The translations under genes were made by a program, and so were the position numbers. Below the pieces are notes generated by a model. It saw nothing but the letters and a program-made list of their open reading frames with translations, searched no databases and was not told where the DNA came from. A stretch of 64,000 nucleotides of DNA from Candidatus Kurthia intestinigallinarum (GTDB taxonomy: Bacteria > Bacillota > Bacilli > Bacillales_A > Planococcaceae): the NCBI RefSeq assembly GCF_003991225.1, contig NZ_JTFC01000006.1, positions 1 to 64,000 on the forward strand. The letters run 5' to 3'. Below are positions 30,820 to 39,243 of the stretch, in pieces; the first letter of the stretch is position 1; each line of letters opens with the position of its first letter.

Positions 30820-32181
30820 ATGACTGCACCAGTGAAAAAGAATGATCGATTAACTGTTTATATAGAAGATTTAACGCATGACGGAGCGGGCGTCGCGAAA
30901 GTAGATGGCTATCCATTATTTATCCAAGGCGCGCTACCGGATGAAACATGCGAGGTCCATGTGATGAAGACGCTTAAAAACTATGGCTTTGCGAAAGTAG
31001 TAGACATTACGGAGCCATCGCCAAATCGCGTAGAGCCACCATGTCCTGTATTTAACATGTGTGGCGGCTGTCAGCTTCAGCATTTATCTTACGAAGGTCA
31101 GCTTGAGTGGAAGCGCAAAATGGTCCGTGATGTCATGCAGCGTATCGCTAAAATCGACGTGCCTGTCCATCCAACGAAAGGGATGTCAGAGCCGTGGAAC
31201 TACCGCAATAAAGCACAAATTCCATTTGGTATGAATGGAGATGTGCCAGTTGCAGGCTTTTACCGTACGAAATCACATGCGATTGTCGATACGAATCGCT
31301 GCTTAATCCAAACAGATGAGGCAGATGCGATTTTAGAAGGCTTAAAACCACAGCTTTGGGCACTTGGGCTAACACCATATAACGAAGAAACAAAGCAAGG
31401 GCAGCTGCGCCATGTTGTCGTACGTAAAGCGCGTGCTACAAATGAAGTAATGGTTGTACTTGTAACGAAAAAACGTAAATTCCCACAAAAGGATGTTGTC
31501 ATTGAGGCCATCCGTAAATTAGTTCCAAATGTGAAATCAATTATGCAAAACGTCAATCCGAATAATACGAATGTCATTTTCGGTGACGACACCATTTGCC
31601 TATGGGGTGACACAACGATTGAGGACCATATTGGCGATGTACGCTTTGAAATTTCAGCGCGTTCATTCTATCAAGTGAACCCAATCCAAACGGAAGTATT
31701 ATACAAGCAAGCACTTGATTATGCGGCGCTAACAGGCGAAGAAACAGTGATCGATGCTTACTGTGGTATCGGGACAATTTCATTATTCCTAGCGAAACAA
31801 GCGAAGCATGTAATGGGTGTAGAAATCGTGCCACAAGCCATTGAGGATGCGAAACGTAATGCCGCATTAAACGGCTTTACGAACACGTATTTTGAAGCTG
31901 GCCCAGCAGAGGAAGTCATCCCACGCTGGTTTAAAGAAGGCAAGGAAGCGGACGTCCTAATGGTCGATCCACCACGTAAAGGCTGCGACAATGCCTTACT
32001 TGAAACGATTTTAAGCGAGCGTCCAAAACGCATCGTCTACGTGTCATGTAACCCTGCAACACTTGCACGTGACCTACGCGTACTAGAAGACGGTGGCTAC
32101 AAAACACAAGAAGTACAGCCAGTTGATATGTTCCCACACACAGCACACTGTGAAGCAGTTGCTTGGTTGGAATTGGCGTAA
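30820..32181 (+). CDS. rlmD: 23S rRNA (uracil-5-)-methyltransferase
   Basis: SAM-dependent methyltransferase making m5U in 23S rRNA. The 453-residue protein has an N-terminal TRAM domain (about 5-64), iron-sulfur Cys75, Cys81 and Cys84 in '[12 protein letters not shown]' with a fourth Cys near 162 ('NRCLIQ'), a SAM site '[14 protein letters not shown]' near 311-324, and the catalytic Cys in '[14 protein letters not shown]' near 410. B. subtilis has two relatives (RlmCD and YerS); position next to dgkB suggests the YerS-type copy, so the modified uridine is not certain. Confidence 0.92.
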   Translation: MTAPVKKNDRLTVYIEDLTHDGAGVAKVDGYPLFIQGALPDETCEVHVMKTLKNYGFAKVVDITEPSPNRVEPPCPVFNMCGGCQLQHLSYEGQLEWKRKMVRDVMQRIAKIDVPVHPTKGMSEPWNYRNKAQIPFGMNGDVPVAGFYRTKSHAIVDTNRCLIQTDEADAILEGLKPQLWALGLTPYNEETKQGQLRHVVVRKARATNEVMVVLVTKKRKFPQKDVVIEAIRKLVPNVKSIMQNVNPNNTNVIFGDDTICLWGDTTIEDHIGDVRFEISARSFYQVNPIQTEVLYKQALDYAALTGEETVIDAYCGIGTISLFLAKQAKHVMGVEIVPQAIEDAKRNAALNGFTNTYFEAGPAEEVIPRWFKEGKEADVLMVDPPRKGCDNALLETILSERPKRIVYVSCNPATLARDLRVLEDGGYKTQEVQPVDMFPHTAHCEAVAWLELA

Positions 32182-32183
32182 GA

Positions 32184-32230
32184 TAAAAACCGCGTTAAAT
32201 GTCTATTAGGCATTTAACGCGGTTTTTTTA
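32184..32230 (+). terminator. Terminator after rlmD
   Basis: A 16-bp perfect stem (aaaaccgcgttaaatg with catttaacgcggtttt) is followed by a T run. Confidence 0.95.
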
Positions 32231-32343
32231 TGTCAATTAAATGAAGTGCTTGGCTAACCGTTGTAAGAAATGTTAAAGGACTGGCTACTATGCACTTCTA
32301 GAAGAGATGTAATCCTACGTGTATCATCATTTTTGAGTGATTT

Positions 32344-32394
32344 ATGAATGTTTTTGAAAGAAATAATTATAAAAATGAATGTTTTTGAAAGAAA
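32344..32394 (+). promoter_or_regulatory. Direct repeats, probable FruR operator
   Basis: The 20-mer ATGAATGTTTTTGAAAGAAA occurs exactly twice, at 32344-32363 and 32375-32394. The copies are 31 bp apart, about three helical turns, and end just before the -35 box of the fru promoter. DeoR-type sugar regulators often bind TTTTGAAAG-like direct repeats, so these are likely sites for the FruR encoded downstream. Confidence 0.7.
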
Positions 32395-32399
32395 ATTGA

Positions 32400-32428
32400 T
32401 TGATTTTACAGAATATTTCGTTTAAAAT
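32400..32428 (+). promoter_or_regulatory. fru operon promoter
   Basis: TTGATT (32400-32405) and TAAAAT (32423-32428) have a 17-bp spacer, directly downstream of the repeated operator-like sequence. Confidence 0.7.
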
Positions 32429-32459
32429 CAAGTACAAATAAATAGAAGAGGTGAAGACC

Positions 32460-33206
32460 GTGAATTTTACAGAACGCCAACAGCAGATTTTAGCCTATTT
32501 AAGACAATATGGCTCTGCGTCTTTACAGCAACTCATGGAATTTACAAATTCGTCAGAGTCTTCGATACGCCGTGACTTAACAGAGCTTGATAAACAGCAG
32601 CTAATCGACCGCTTTCACGGAGGCGCGACTTTAAATCAGCCACTACTTAGTGAAAAAAGCTTATTAGAAAAGTCGGATGAATCATTAACTGAAAAACAAG
32701 AGATTATGAAGCTGGCCGCTCAGCATATTCGATATGGTGAATGCATTTATTTAGATGCAGGGTCGACGATTATTCACTTGATTCCACATATCGTCAATAA
32801 AAATGTTACCGTCGTCACAAATGGCTTAATGCATGTGCCGCTCTTAATGGAGCAAAATATTGAAACCGTTATCATTGGGGGTAAAGTGAAGGCGAAAACG
32901 CAGGCAGTCATTGGTGCCAAAGCAATCACACAGTTTCAGCAGTACTATTTTGACCGTGCCTTTATCGGAGCGAATGGCTTTTCAGAGCTACAAGGCTATA
33001 CGACCGCTGACTCTGAGGAAGCGACGCTGAAGCAATTAGCTATTAAGCAGTCAAAACAGGCGTATATCGTAGCCGACCACTCTAAATTTGGCCTCAGTCA
33101 ATTTGCTAAGTTTGGTGATTTAGAAGATGCTATTTTAATTACAAGTGGACTAACAGATGCGCAATACGAACAACTTGAGAAAAGGACGGAGGTGTTACGT
33201 GCGTGA
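32460..33206 (+). CDS. fruR: DeoR-family fructose operon regulator
   Basis: A 248-residue transcription factor with an N-terminal DeoR helix-turn-helix ('SSESSIRRDLTELDKQ' about 26-41, then 'RFHGGATL') and a C-terminal sugar-phosphate-sensing domain ('YLDAGSTI', 'VVTNGL', 'AFIGANGF'). In this family fructose-1-phosphate relieves repression of the operon. GTG 32460 is favoured over the in-frame GTG 32451 because GAGGTG at 32448-32453 must be its ribosome site. The end overlaps fruK by 4 bp. Confidence 0.93.
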   Translation: MNFTERQQQILAYLRQYGSASLQQLMEFTNSSESSIRRDLTELDKQQLIDRFHGGATLNQPLLSEKSLLEKSDESLTEKQEIMKLAAQHIRYGECIYLDAGSTIIHLIPHIVNKNVTVVTNGLMHVPLLMEQNIETVIIGGKVKAKTQAVIGAKAITQFQQYYFDRAFIGANGFSELQGYTTADSEEATLKQLAIKQSKQAYIVADHSKFGLSQFAKFGDLEDAILITSGLTDAQYEQLEKRTEVLRA

Positions 33207-34105
33207 TTTATACATGTACTTTTTCACCAGCTATTGATTACACACCATATGTGGCGCGGTTTGAAACCGGAAAACTAAACCGCGCAACATCAGTAAATTA
33301 TTTACCAGGTGGCAAAGGTATTAATGTTTCCCGCGTATTAACGACGCTTCATACAGCCTCAACCGCTTTAGGGTATGTGGGTGGCTTTACGGGTAATTAT
33401 TTAACGCAGATGTTACATGAGCAACATATTCAAACAGATTTTATTCAAACGAATGACATGACACGAATTAACGTGAAAATTAAATCGGATGTAGAGACTG
33501 AATTAAATGGACCATCACCTACGATTACAACTGCTATGTATGAGCAACTGCTACATAAGATTGCGCTCTTAGAAAGCGATGATTGGTTCGTTTTATCAGG
33601 TACTGTACCGGAGGGCTTGGATTTAAAAGCATTGTTAGATATGCTTGCACAAAAAAATGTAAAGCTTGTCGCGGATATTGCAGGTCAAGTGCTACATGAA
33701 ATCGCACCGTATAAACCGGTACTTGTGAAGCCAAATTTAGAAGAGCTTGGTGCACTTTTTGGGACGACATTGGTCACTGTAGAAGAGGCAATTCCTTATG
33801 CTAAACGACTTGTGGCATTAGGCGTCCAAAATGTTATTGTGTCACTCGGCGGTGCAGGCGCTTTATTTGTTAGTGAAGAGCAAGTATATTATGCGGCGGC
33901 ACCAGTTGGAGAGGTTGTAAATACGGTGGGTGCAGGAGATTCTGTCGTTGCAGCGACGATTGCAACATATTGCCAAACTGAGGAATGGCTTAAAGCGTTT
34001 CAATATGGCGTTGCAGCCGGTAGTGCAACAGCATTTCAATTAGATTTATGTCAGGAGCAAGATATTTTAGATTTAGTCAATAAAGTAATTGTAAAAAAAC
34101 TTTAA
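33203..34105 (+). CDS. fruK: 1-phosphofructokinase
   Basis: Phosphorylates fructose-1-phosphate from FruA to fructose-1,6-bisphosphate. The 300-residue PfkB-family kinase has the substrate motif 'PGGKGINVSRVL' (about 35-46) and the ATP/catalytic motif 'VNTVGAGDSVVA' near 240-251. The GTG start overlaps the fruR stop (GTGA), with GGAGGTG at 33188-33194. It is followed 12 bp later by fruA. Confidence 0.96.
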   Translation: MIYTCTFSPAIDYTPYVARFETGKLNRATSVNYLPGGKGINVSRVLTTLHTASTALGYVGGFTGNYLTQMLHEQHIQTDFIQTNDMTRINVKIKSDVETELNGPSPTITTAMYEQLLHKIALLESDDWFVLSGTVPEGLDLKALLDMLAQKNVKLVADIAGQVLHEIAPYKPVLVKPNLEELGALFGTTLVTVEEAIPYAKRLVALGVQNVIVSLGGAGALFVSEEQVYYAAAPVGEVVNTVGAGDSVVAATIATYCQTEEWLKAFQYGVAAGSATAFQLDLCQEQDILDLVNKVIVKKL

Positions 34106-34117
34106 GGGGTGAGTTTT

Positions 34118-36043
34118 ATGCGAATTACCGAATTATTAACAGCAAGTACGATTCAATTAAACGTACAAGCAACATCTAAGAATCAATTGATTGAAGAATT
34201 AGCACAAGTACTCGTGGATGCAGGTAAGGTGAGTGATCAAGAAACTTATATCGCAGATTTACAAGCGCGCGAGGCACAAAGCTCAACAGGAATTGGGGAA
34301 GGTATTGCCATTCCACACGCAAAATCAGCAGGTGTTGCAGTACCAGCTATCGCATTTGGTCGTCAGTTAGCAGGCATTGATTATGATTCCTTAGATGGTC
34401 AGCCAGCAAAGCTATTTTTTATGATTGCAGCAAATGATGGCGCAAATAACGATCATTTAGAAACGCTCTCAAAGCTTGCTACATTTCTAATGGATCCGCA
34501 ATTTACAGAAAAAATGATGACTGCTTCGACGAAAGAGGAAATTTTAGCAGCAATTGAGGAAAAGGAAGGCGTAGATGTTGAAGAGCCAATGTCTAATGCA
34601 CAAAGAGTACCTACAGCAGGTAAACATATTTTAGCGGTTACAGCTTGTCCGACTGGGATTGCGCATACCTTTATGGCAGCGGAAAAACTACAAACAACAG
34701 CTGCAGAGAAAAATGTATCTATTAAAGTAGAAACAAATGGTTCCGGCGGTGTGAAAAATCGGTTGACTGAGCAAGAAATTGCCGATGCAGATATCATCAT
34801 TGTAGCAGCTGATACGAAAGTTGAAATGGCCCGTTTTAACGGTAAAAAGGTTATTCAAACGAAAGTAAGCAAAGCTATTTATGAAGTAGATGCGTTGCTC
34901 GATGCGGCAATTGCTGGAGAGGCACCAATTTATTCACATGATGGCGGTAGTGACGTGGAGGCACAAACAGAGGGGAAAAGTGGATTTCAATTTTATAAGC
35001 ACTTAATGAATGGTGTTTCTAATATGCTACCATTTGTCGTTGGTGGAGGTATTTTAATTGCCCTTTCATTTTTTTGGGGTATTAATTCAGCAAATCCGGA
35101 TGATCCTTCCTACAATGAATTTGCAGCAATGCTCAACACAATTGGGGGAGGAAATGCATTCTTCTTAATGGTACCTGTACTGGCCGGCTTTATCGCGATG
35201 AGTATTGCAGATCGTCCAGGTTTTGCACCTGGGATGGTTGGTGGCTTGCTAGCGATTACAGTGACGAATGATGCTGGTGCAAATTCAGGATTTTTAGGTG
35301 GTCTGCTAGCCGGTTTCTTAGCGGGATATATCGTATTAGGACTCAAAAAAATATTTGAAAAACTACCTTCACAGCTTGAAGGATTAAAGCCTGTCTTATT
35401 CTTCCCACTGTTTGGCATTGGGATAACAGGAATCATTATGATGCTCGTCAATCCACAATTGACGAAGTTATATACTGGATTGACAGGATTTCTAGAAGGA
35501 TTAAGCGGTACAAATGTGCTGCTTCTTGGTTTGATTTTAGGTGGAATGATGGCCGTTGATATGGGTGGTCCTATTAATAAAGCAGCCTATACATTTGGGA
35601 TTGCAATGTTATCGAGTGGCAATTTCAATATGATGGCTGCGGTAATGGCTGGTGGTATGGTGCCACCATTAGCAGTAGGGCTAGCAACAACGTTCTTTAA
35701 AAATCGCTTCACAAAGCAAGAACGCGAAGCAGGAAAAACAGCATATGTGCTTGGCGCTTGTTTTATCTCTGAAGGAGCTATTCCTTTTGCTGCCGCAGAT
35801 CCGATTCGAGTTATTCCATCCTTCGTGCTAGGATCTGCAATAGCAGGTGCATTAACGATGCTATTTGATATCGCATTACGCGCGCCGCATGGTGGTATAT
35901 TCGTTATGGGTCTTGTGGATGGAGGCTTACCAAAAGCACTTCTTTATTTATTAGCCATTTTAATTGGCTCCGCAGTATCAGCAGTATCGATTGGCTTGCT
36001 AAAGAAAAAAGTAACGATTCAAAAAAATACTTCTGTGCAGTAA
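34118..36043 (+). CDS. fruA: Fructose-specific PTS enzyme IIABC
   Basis: Imports fructose and phosphorylates it to fructose-1-phosphate. Domain order in 641 residues is IIA (1 to about 145, His67 in 'GIAIPHAKS'), IIB (about 168-265, Cys177 in 'TACPTGIAHT') and membrane IIC (about 300-640, with 'MLPFVVGGGILIALSFF' and the late 'EGAIPFAAADP'). ATG 34118 (start 'MRITELLT', as in B. subtilis FruA) is fixed by AAGGGG at 34104-34109; the in-frame GTG at 34109 overlaps that site. Confidence 0.96.
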   Translation: MRITELLTASTIQLNVQATSKNQLIEELAQVLVDAGKVSDQETYIADLQAREAQSSTGIGEGIAIPHAKSAGVAVPAIAFGRQLAGIDYDSLDGQPAKLFFMIAANDGANNDHLETLSKLATFLMDPQFTEKMMTASTKEEILAAIEEKEGVDVEEPMSNAQRVPTAGKHILAVTACPTGIAHTFMAAEKLQTTAAEKNVSIKVETNGSGGVKNRLTEQEIADADIIIVAADTKVEMARFNGKKVIQTKVSKAIYEVDALLDAAIAGEAPIYSHDGGSDVEAQTEGKSGFQFYKHLMNGVSNMLPFVVGGGILIALSFFWGINSANPDDPSYNEFAAMLNTIGGGNAFFLMVPVLAGFIAMSIADRPGFAPGMVGGLLAITVTNDAGANSGFLGGLLAGFLAGYIVLGLKKIFEKLPSQLEGLKPVLFFPLFGIGITGIIMMLVNPQLTKLYTGLTGFLEGLSGTNVLLLGLILGGMMAVDMGGPINKAAYTFGIAMLSSGNFNMMAAVMAGGMVPPLAVGLATTFFKNRFTKQEREAGKTAYVLGACFISEGAIPFAAADPIRVIPSFVLGSAIAGALTMLFDIALRAPHGGIFVMGLVDGGLPKALLYLLAILIGSAVSAVSIGLLKKKVTIQKNTSVQ

Positions 36044-36067
36044 ATCATTATATAAGTGGTACGTATG

Positions 36068-36108
36068 AAAAGCAGCATGTTTGCACAATGCAAACATGCT
36101 GCTTTTCT
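36068..36108 (+). terminator. Terminator of the fru operon
   Basis: An 18-bp perfect stem (36068-36085 with 36089-36106, loop caa) has a short T run at its end. Confidence 0.9.
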
Positions 36109-36332
36109 ACGTTGAATGCATTCCTCTGATACGTGTAAAACAATTGCCAATGAGGTCATTTTTTTAGAATATGACTATATTATCTCAAGTACTTCCAGTT
36201 TTTTAAGAAAAGATAAAAAGCAAATTGATAAGTGAAGATGTATGCGTTGAGGCTTTTTCATGTTTACATGCCATCTCTCAAAGGTATTGAATATGAATAA
36301 GGTTAAATACATTGAGAAGAGAGGTTTTCATA

Positions 36333-36842
36333 ATGGATGTAAGGTTTCCAATAGGTGAATTGCAGGTTCCGGAGCATATTACGATGAATGAAGTAGAGCA
36401 GTGGTTAGCGGATATTTCGACGTATACGACACGTTTACGGGCAGTTGTCGATGGCTTGAGTGACGAGAAATTAAGCAAAACATATCGGGAAGGTGCGTGG
36501 AATGTGCGCCAGCTTGTGCATCATATTGCGGATTCTCAGCTCAATATGTATCAACGTTTAAAACTCGCACTAACAGATGACAATCCGACCGTACCATCAT
36601 TTAATCAAGAAAAATGGGCAGTAGAGCCAGATACTGAACTACCCGTAGAAAGTTCTATTAAGATTCTTGAAGGACTAAATGAGCGTATTGTAGCACTTGG
36701 TCACACATTAAATGATGCACAATTGCAGCGTAAATTTACACATGCGGAAAATGGTGAGATTACGGTAGGGAAAAAAATCGCTAAATTAAGCTGGCATGAG
36801 AATCATCATTTAGCTCATATACGACTTGCACTTGAAAATTAA
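36333..36842 (+). CDS. DinB/YfiT-like putative metal-dependent hydrolase
   Basis: A 169-residue protein of the DinB/YfiT four-helix group. A three-His metal site is visible: 'HHIADSQ' (His63/64) and 'WHENHHLAH' (His155, His159), with the HxxxH spacing seen in B. subtilis YfiT. Some family members transfer bacillithiol to electrophiles such as antibiotics, which may be the role here. ATG 36333 is set by AGAGAGG at 36318-36324; the earlier in-frame TTG is not used. Nothing else is seen in the 290-bp upstream gap besides the fru terminator. Confidence 0.87.
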   Translation: MDVRFPIGELQVPEHITMNEVEQWLADISTYTTRLRAVVDGLSDEKLSKTYREGAWNVRQLVHHIADSQLNMYQRLKLALTDDNPTVPSFNQEKWAVEPDTELPVESSIKILEGLNERIVALGHTLNDAQLQRKFTHAENGEITVGKKIAKLSWHENHHLAHIRLALEN

Positions 36843-37003
36843 AAAATAAATGGGTATTGATGGATTTAAAGTAAAATGTGACTAAAAAAACGTTTGAAAT
36901 AGCGAATTATTTTTAAAATGAGTAATAAATGTATTTTAGTCGAAAAAAATGCCATGAAGTAGAAGAAAATGCCTATATAGTTAGCGAAATATAAAAATGG
37001 CAT

Positions 37004-37032
37004 TCGACAAAATGAGACAAATTCCGTATACT
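37004..37032 (+). promoter_or_regulatory. Promoter of the 123-residue protein gene
   Basis: TCGACA (37004-37009, 5 of 6 to TTGACA) and TATACT (37027-37032) have a 17-bp spacer, about 54 bp before the start. Confidence 0.62.
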
Positions 37033-37085
37033 AGAAAACTAATAAAATAAGAAAAACTTATACAAGTATTAAAAAGGAGTTTGGC

Positions 37086-37457
37086 ATGATTGTTGTAAAT
37101 AAACCAAAATATAAAATATCAATTGATGAAGAGGCATGTGAAATAGTTGCTCAACTCAACGGTTTTTTTAAACAGCAAGTAGTGTTGGAGTATTTTGAGG
37201 ATCTTGATGATGCAGCTGATAAAGTGGTCGTCGAAGACTACAAATTAATTATCGATGCAACGATGCAAGCTGCTCTTGCATCAGATGTCGTATCGGCATT
37301 AACATCAGCCCTCCTTTACTATCAGACTTTCGGATTTAAAGAAGTGGTTGTTGTCATGCCGATTTCGAAAATTTCGAGCGCACAAGTAGCAGAAGCATTG
37401 AAAGATGTTGATTTTAAAGGAACCGTTGTTTCGCCTACTATTCAAAAAAATGATTAG
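37086..37457 (+). CDS. Conserved hypothetical protein, possible STAS-like fold
   Basis: I do not recognise this 123-residue protein firmly. The alternation of strands and helices ('YKISIDEEACEIVAQLNGFF', 'EDYKLIIDATMQA', 'FKEVVVVMPIS', 'FKGTVVSP', at about 9, 55, 87 and 112) resembles the SpoIIAA/STAS-like fold, but the phosphorylatable Ser loop is not clear. It is acidic, cytosolic and monocistronic, with AAAGGAG upstream, its own promoter and a terminator. Confidence 0.75.
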   Translation: MIVVNKPKYKISIDEEACEIVAQLNGFFKQQVVLEYFEDLDDAADKVVVEDYKLIIDATMQAALASDVVSALTSALLYYQTFGFKEVVVVMPISKISSAQVAEALKDVDFKGTVVSPTIQKND

Positions 37458-37464
37458 ATGATAA

Positions 37465-37495
37465 AACAGGCATTGATAAGATGTCTGTTTTTCTT
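37465..37495 (+). terminator. Terminator after the 123-residue protein gene
   Basis: A 9-bp stem (37465-37473 with 37481-37489, one G-U pair) is followed by a T-rich run. Confidence 0.75.
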
Positions 37496-37593
37496 TCGTA
37501 AGGAATGCAAGCTTAGAGTGTGTTACAATAAGCTAGTTATGTAAAAAATAATCCTTCTTATAAATAAGATGTACAATAAAGGAGACCAATCAT

Positions 37594-38079
37594 ATGGTAA
37601 CAAACGATTTATTAATTCGCCTGCGCTATGCATTAAATATTAAAAATAGCGATGTGGCTGAAATGTTCAAACTAGGTGGCGTACCATTAACGGCTTTAGA
37701 CGTATCAAACATGCTTCAAAAGGTGAAAGATGACGAGCCGCGTCCAGAAAATTATAAAGTATGCACAAACGAAATGTTTGAAGCATTTTTAAATGGCTTA
37801 ATCACAACAAAACGGGGTCCACAAGAGAAAAAACCAGGGCAAGAAGCGGTGAAATCTCAACGCGAACCAGCGAATAATATGTTGATTAAAAAAGTGAAAA
37901 TCGCACTTCAAATGACAACAGAAGATGTGTTAGATGTTTTTTATGATGGTGGCATCAACGTATCAAAAGGCGAGCTTGGCGCGATTTTACGTAACCCAAG
38001 TCACCGTAACTATAAAGAATGTGGTGACAAATTCGCACGTAAATTCTTAAACGGCTTAACAGCACGTTATCGTAAATAA
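37594..38079 (+). CDS. DUF1456 family protein (YehS-like)
   Basis: A 161-residue protein built of two similar halves (about 4-70 and 93-158), each with 'LIRLRYALNIKNSDVAEMF' or 'MLIKKVKIALQMTTEDVLDVF' near the start and 'F.NGL' at the end. This is the duplicated DUF1456 domain of E. coli YehS. Function is unknown. A basic, Gln/Pro-rich linker joins the halves. AAAGGAGA precedes the ATG. A copy of the dispersed repeat follows the stop by 2 bp. Confidence 0.88.
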   Translation: MVTNDLLIRLRYALNIKNSDVAEMFKLGGVPLTALDVSNMLQKVKDDEPRPENYKVCTNEMFEAFLNGLITTKRGPQEKKPGQEAVKSQREPANNMLIKKVKIALQMTTEDVLDVFYDGGINVSKGELGAILRNPSHRNYKECGDKFARKFLNGLTARYRK

Positions 38080-38081
38080 AT

Positions 38082-38209
38082 AAAAAGAGACTGGGACAAA
38101 ACACGTCATGTTCCTTTTTAGCTTTCCAAACGAAAAACCGGCACCGCGCCACAGCGCGATTCCGGTTTTTTTATGCTTATAGGAGCGGTCGTTTTAAAGC
38201 CTCTTTTTT
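38082..38209 (+). repeat. Dispersed terminator-like repeat, copy A
   Basis: First of three copies of a repeat of about 130-145 bp. It starts 'AGAGACTGGGACAAAACACG', has a central hairpin (aaaaaccgg 38133-38141 with ccggttttt 38162-38170, inner cgcgc/gcgcg) and ends 'AAAGCCTCTTTTT'. The outer ends also pair (AAAAAGAG with CTCTTTTT). It fills the gap between the convergent DUF1456 and secreted-protein genes and probably acts as a terminator in both directions. Confidence 0.85.
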
Positions 38210-39068
38210 ATTTTTCGATAAACACTTCATTTACTTTATTAAAGAGTACAAGCATCTTTCCTTTACTGTTAAATAGTAACCCCTCTGGCTCACGAGTTGT
38301 TTGAAGTGAAACGGTCTGCTGGTCGCTACCATCGTGTTTAAAGCTTGTATACTCACCATTTGAAAGGATATAGTAGCGGTCTTTTGTACGCTCAAAACCC
38401 TGGATTTCCTTTCCTTTTGTTGTACCAATTAAGCCGTCGACGCGTAGTTTTTCACGTGGATGACGAATTGTATACTTAAAGCTTTCACCGATATGTAATC
38501 GATTGAGTTCATAGCCCTCACCTAAGGCGTTAGAAGAAGTTGTTTTTGAGACGACAATAGCTGTTGTGTCGCTTTCCATCGCAAGTACATTTGGATGGAT
38601 TTCAGCAGGAATCGTCCACTTTTTAATTACTTTTAACGTGTTCGCATCAATGCGCTGTAGTATATAATTTTTTGAGCCAACAACATCGACGATTTGATAT
38701 AGATAGCCTTTATGATAATCCATTGCCTGCCCATGACCTACGCGTAATTTTTTACTAATCTTTACGAGCTTAAATTTCTTATTGTACTTATAAATATAGC
38801 CATAGGTCGTTTTATCACCTAATGCATACATTAAATAATAATTACCCTTTGCATCAATTGTCATTCCTTGAAGGGAGCGTTCTGTCCCGATTTTTTGGTT
38901 TACTTTATCTCGATATGGAAAAAAGAGCGTTGATACTTTTGTACCATTACTGAAAGTGAGCGTATTTTTCTGTTCTTTTGCGCTAGTAATAGGCATGTTA
39001 ATGTTAAATATTGTGATAAATAACAATAGAATACTAATTAATAAATTAAAACGTGTAATAAATTTCAT
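38208..39068 (-). CDS. Secreted protein of unknown function, possible beta-propeller
   Basis: A 286-residue protein with an N-terminal signal peptide (basic 'MKFITR', a long hydrophobic run to about residue 25, possible cleavage after 'ITSA' near 30). The mature part has recurring strand pairs such as 'GMTIDAKGNYYLMYALG', 'GYIYKYNKKFKLVKI' and 'GYLYQIVDVVGSKNYILQRID', which suggest a beta-propeller or helveticin-J-like fold. The family is not recognised with confidence. The GAGGTGC upstream is a good ribosome site. It lies alone, convergent with the DUF1456 gene. Confidence 0.8.
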   Translation of the reverse strand: MKFITRFNLLISILLLFITIFNINMPITSAKEQKNTLTFSNGTKVSTLFFPYRDKVNQKIGTERSLQGMTIDAKGNYYLMYALGDKTTYGYIYKYNKKFKLVKISKKLRVGHGQAMDYHKGYLYQIVDVVGSKNYILQRIDANTLKVIKKWTIPAEIHPNVLAMESDTTAIVVSKTTSSNALGEGYELNRLHIGESFKYTIRHPREKLRVDGLIGTTKGKEIQGFERTKDRYYILSNGEYTSFKHDGSDQQTVSLQTTREPEGLLFNSKGKMLVLFNKVNEVFIEK

Positions 39069-39243
39069 AAGAGCACCTCAATTATTATAGTTTTTTTGTC
39101 TCATCCATTATATAATATTTTATATAAAAAGTATCATTTTATGACCGTTATTTGTATATTTGCAGTAAAGAATTGTCTTTTGAAAAAGGGACGAGATAGC
39201 ATGTTTTTAAGGAAATATAATTTGGTATGCGGGAGGAAAAAGT

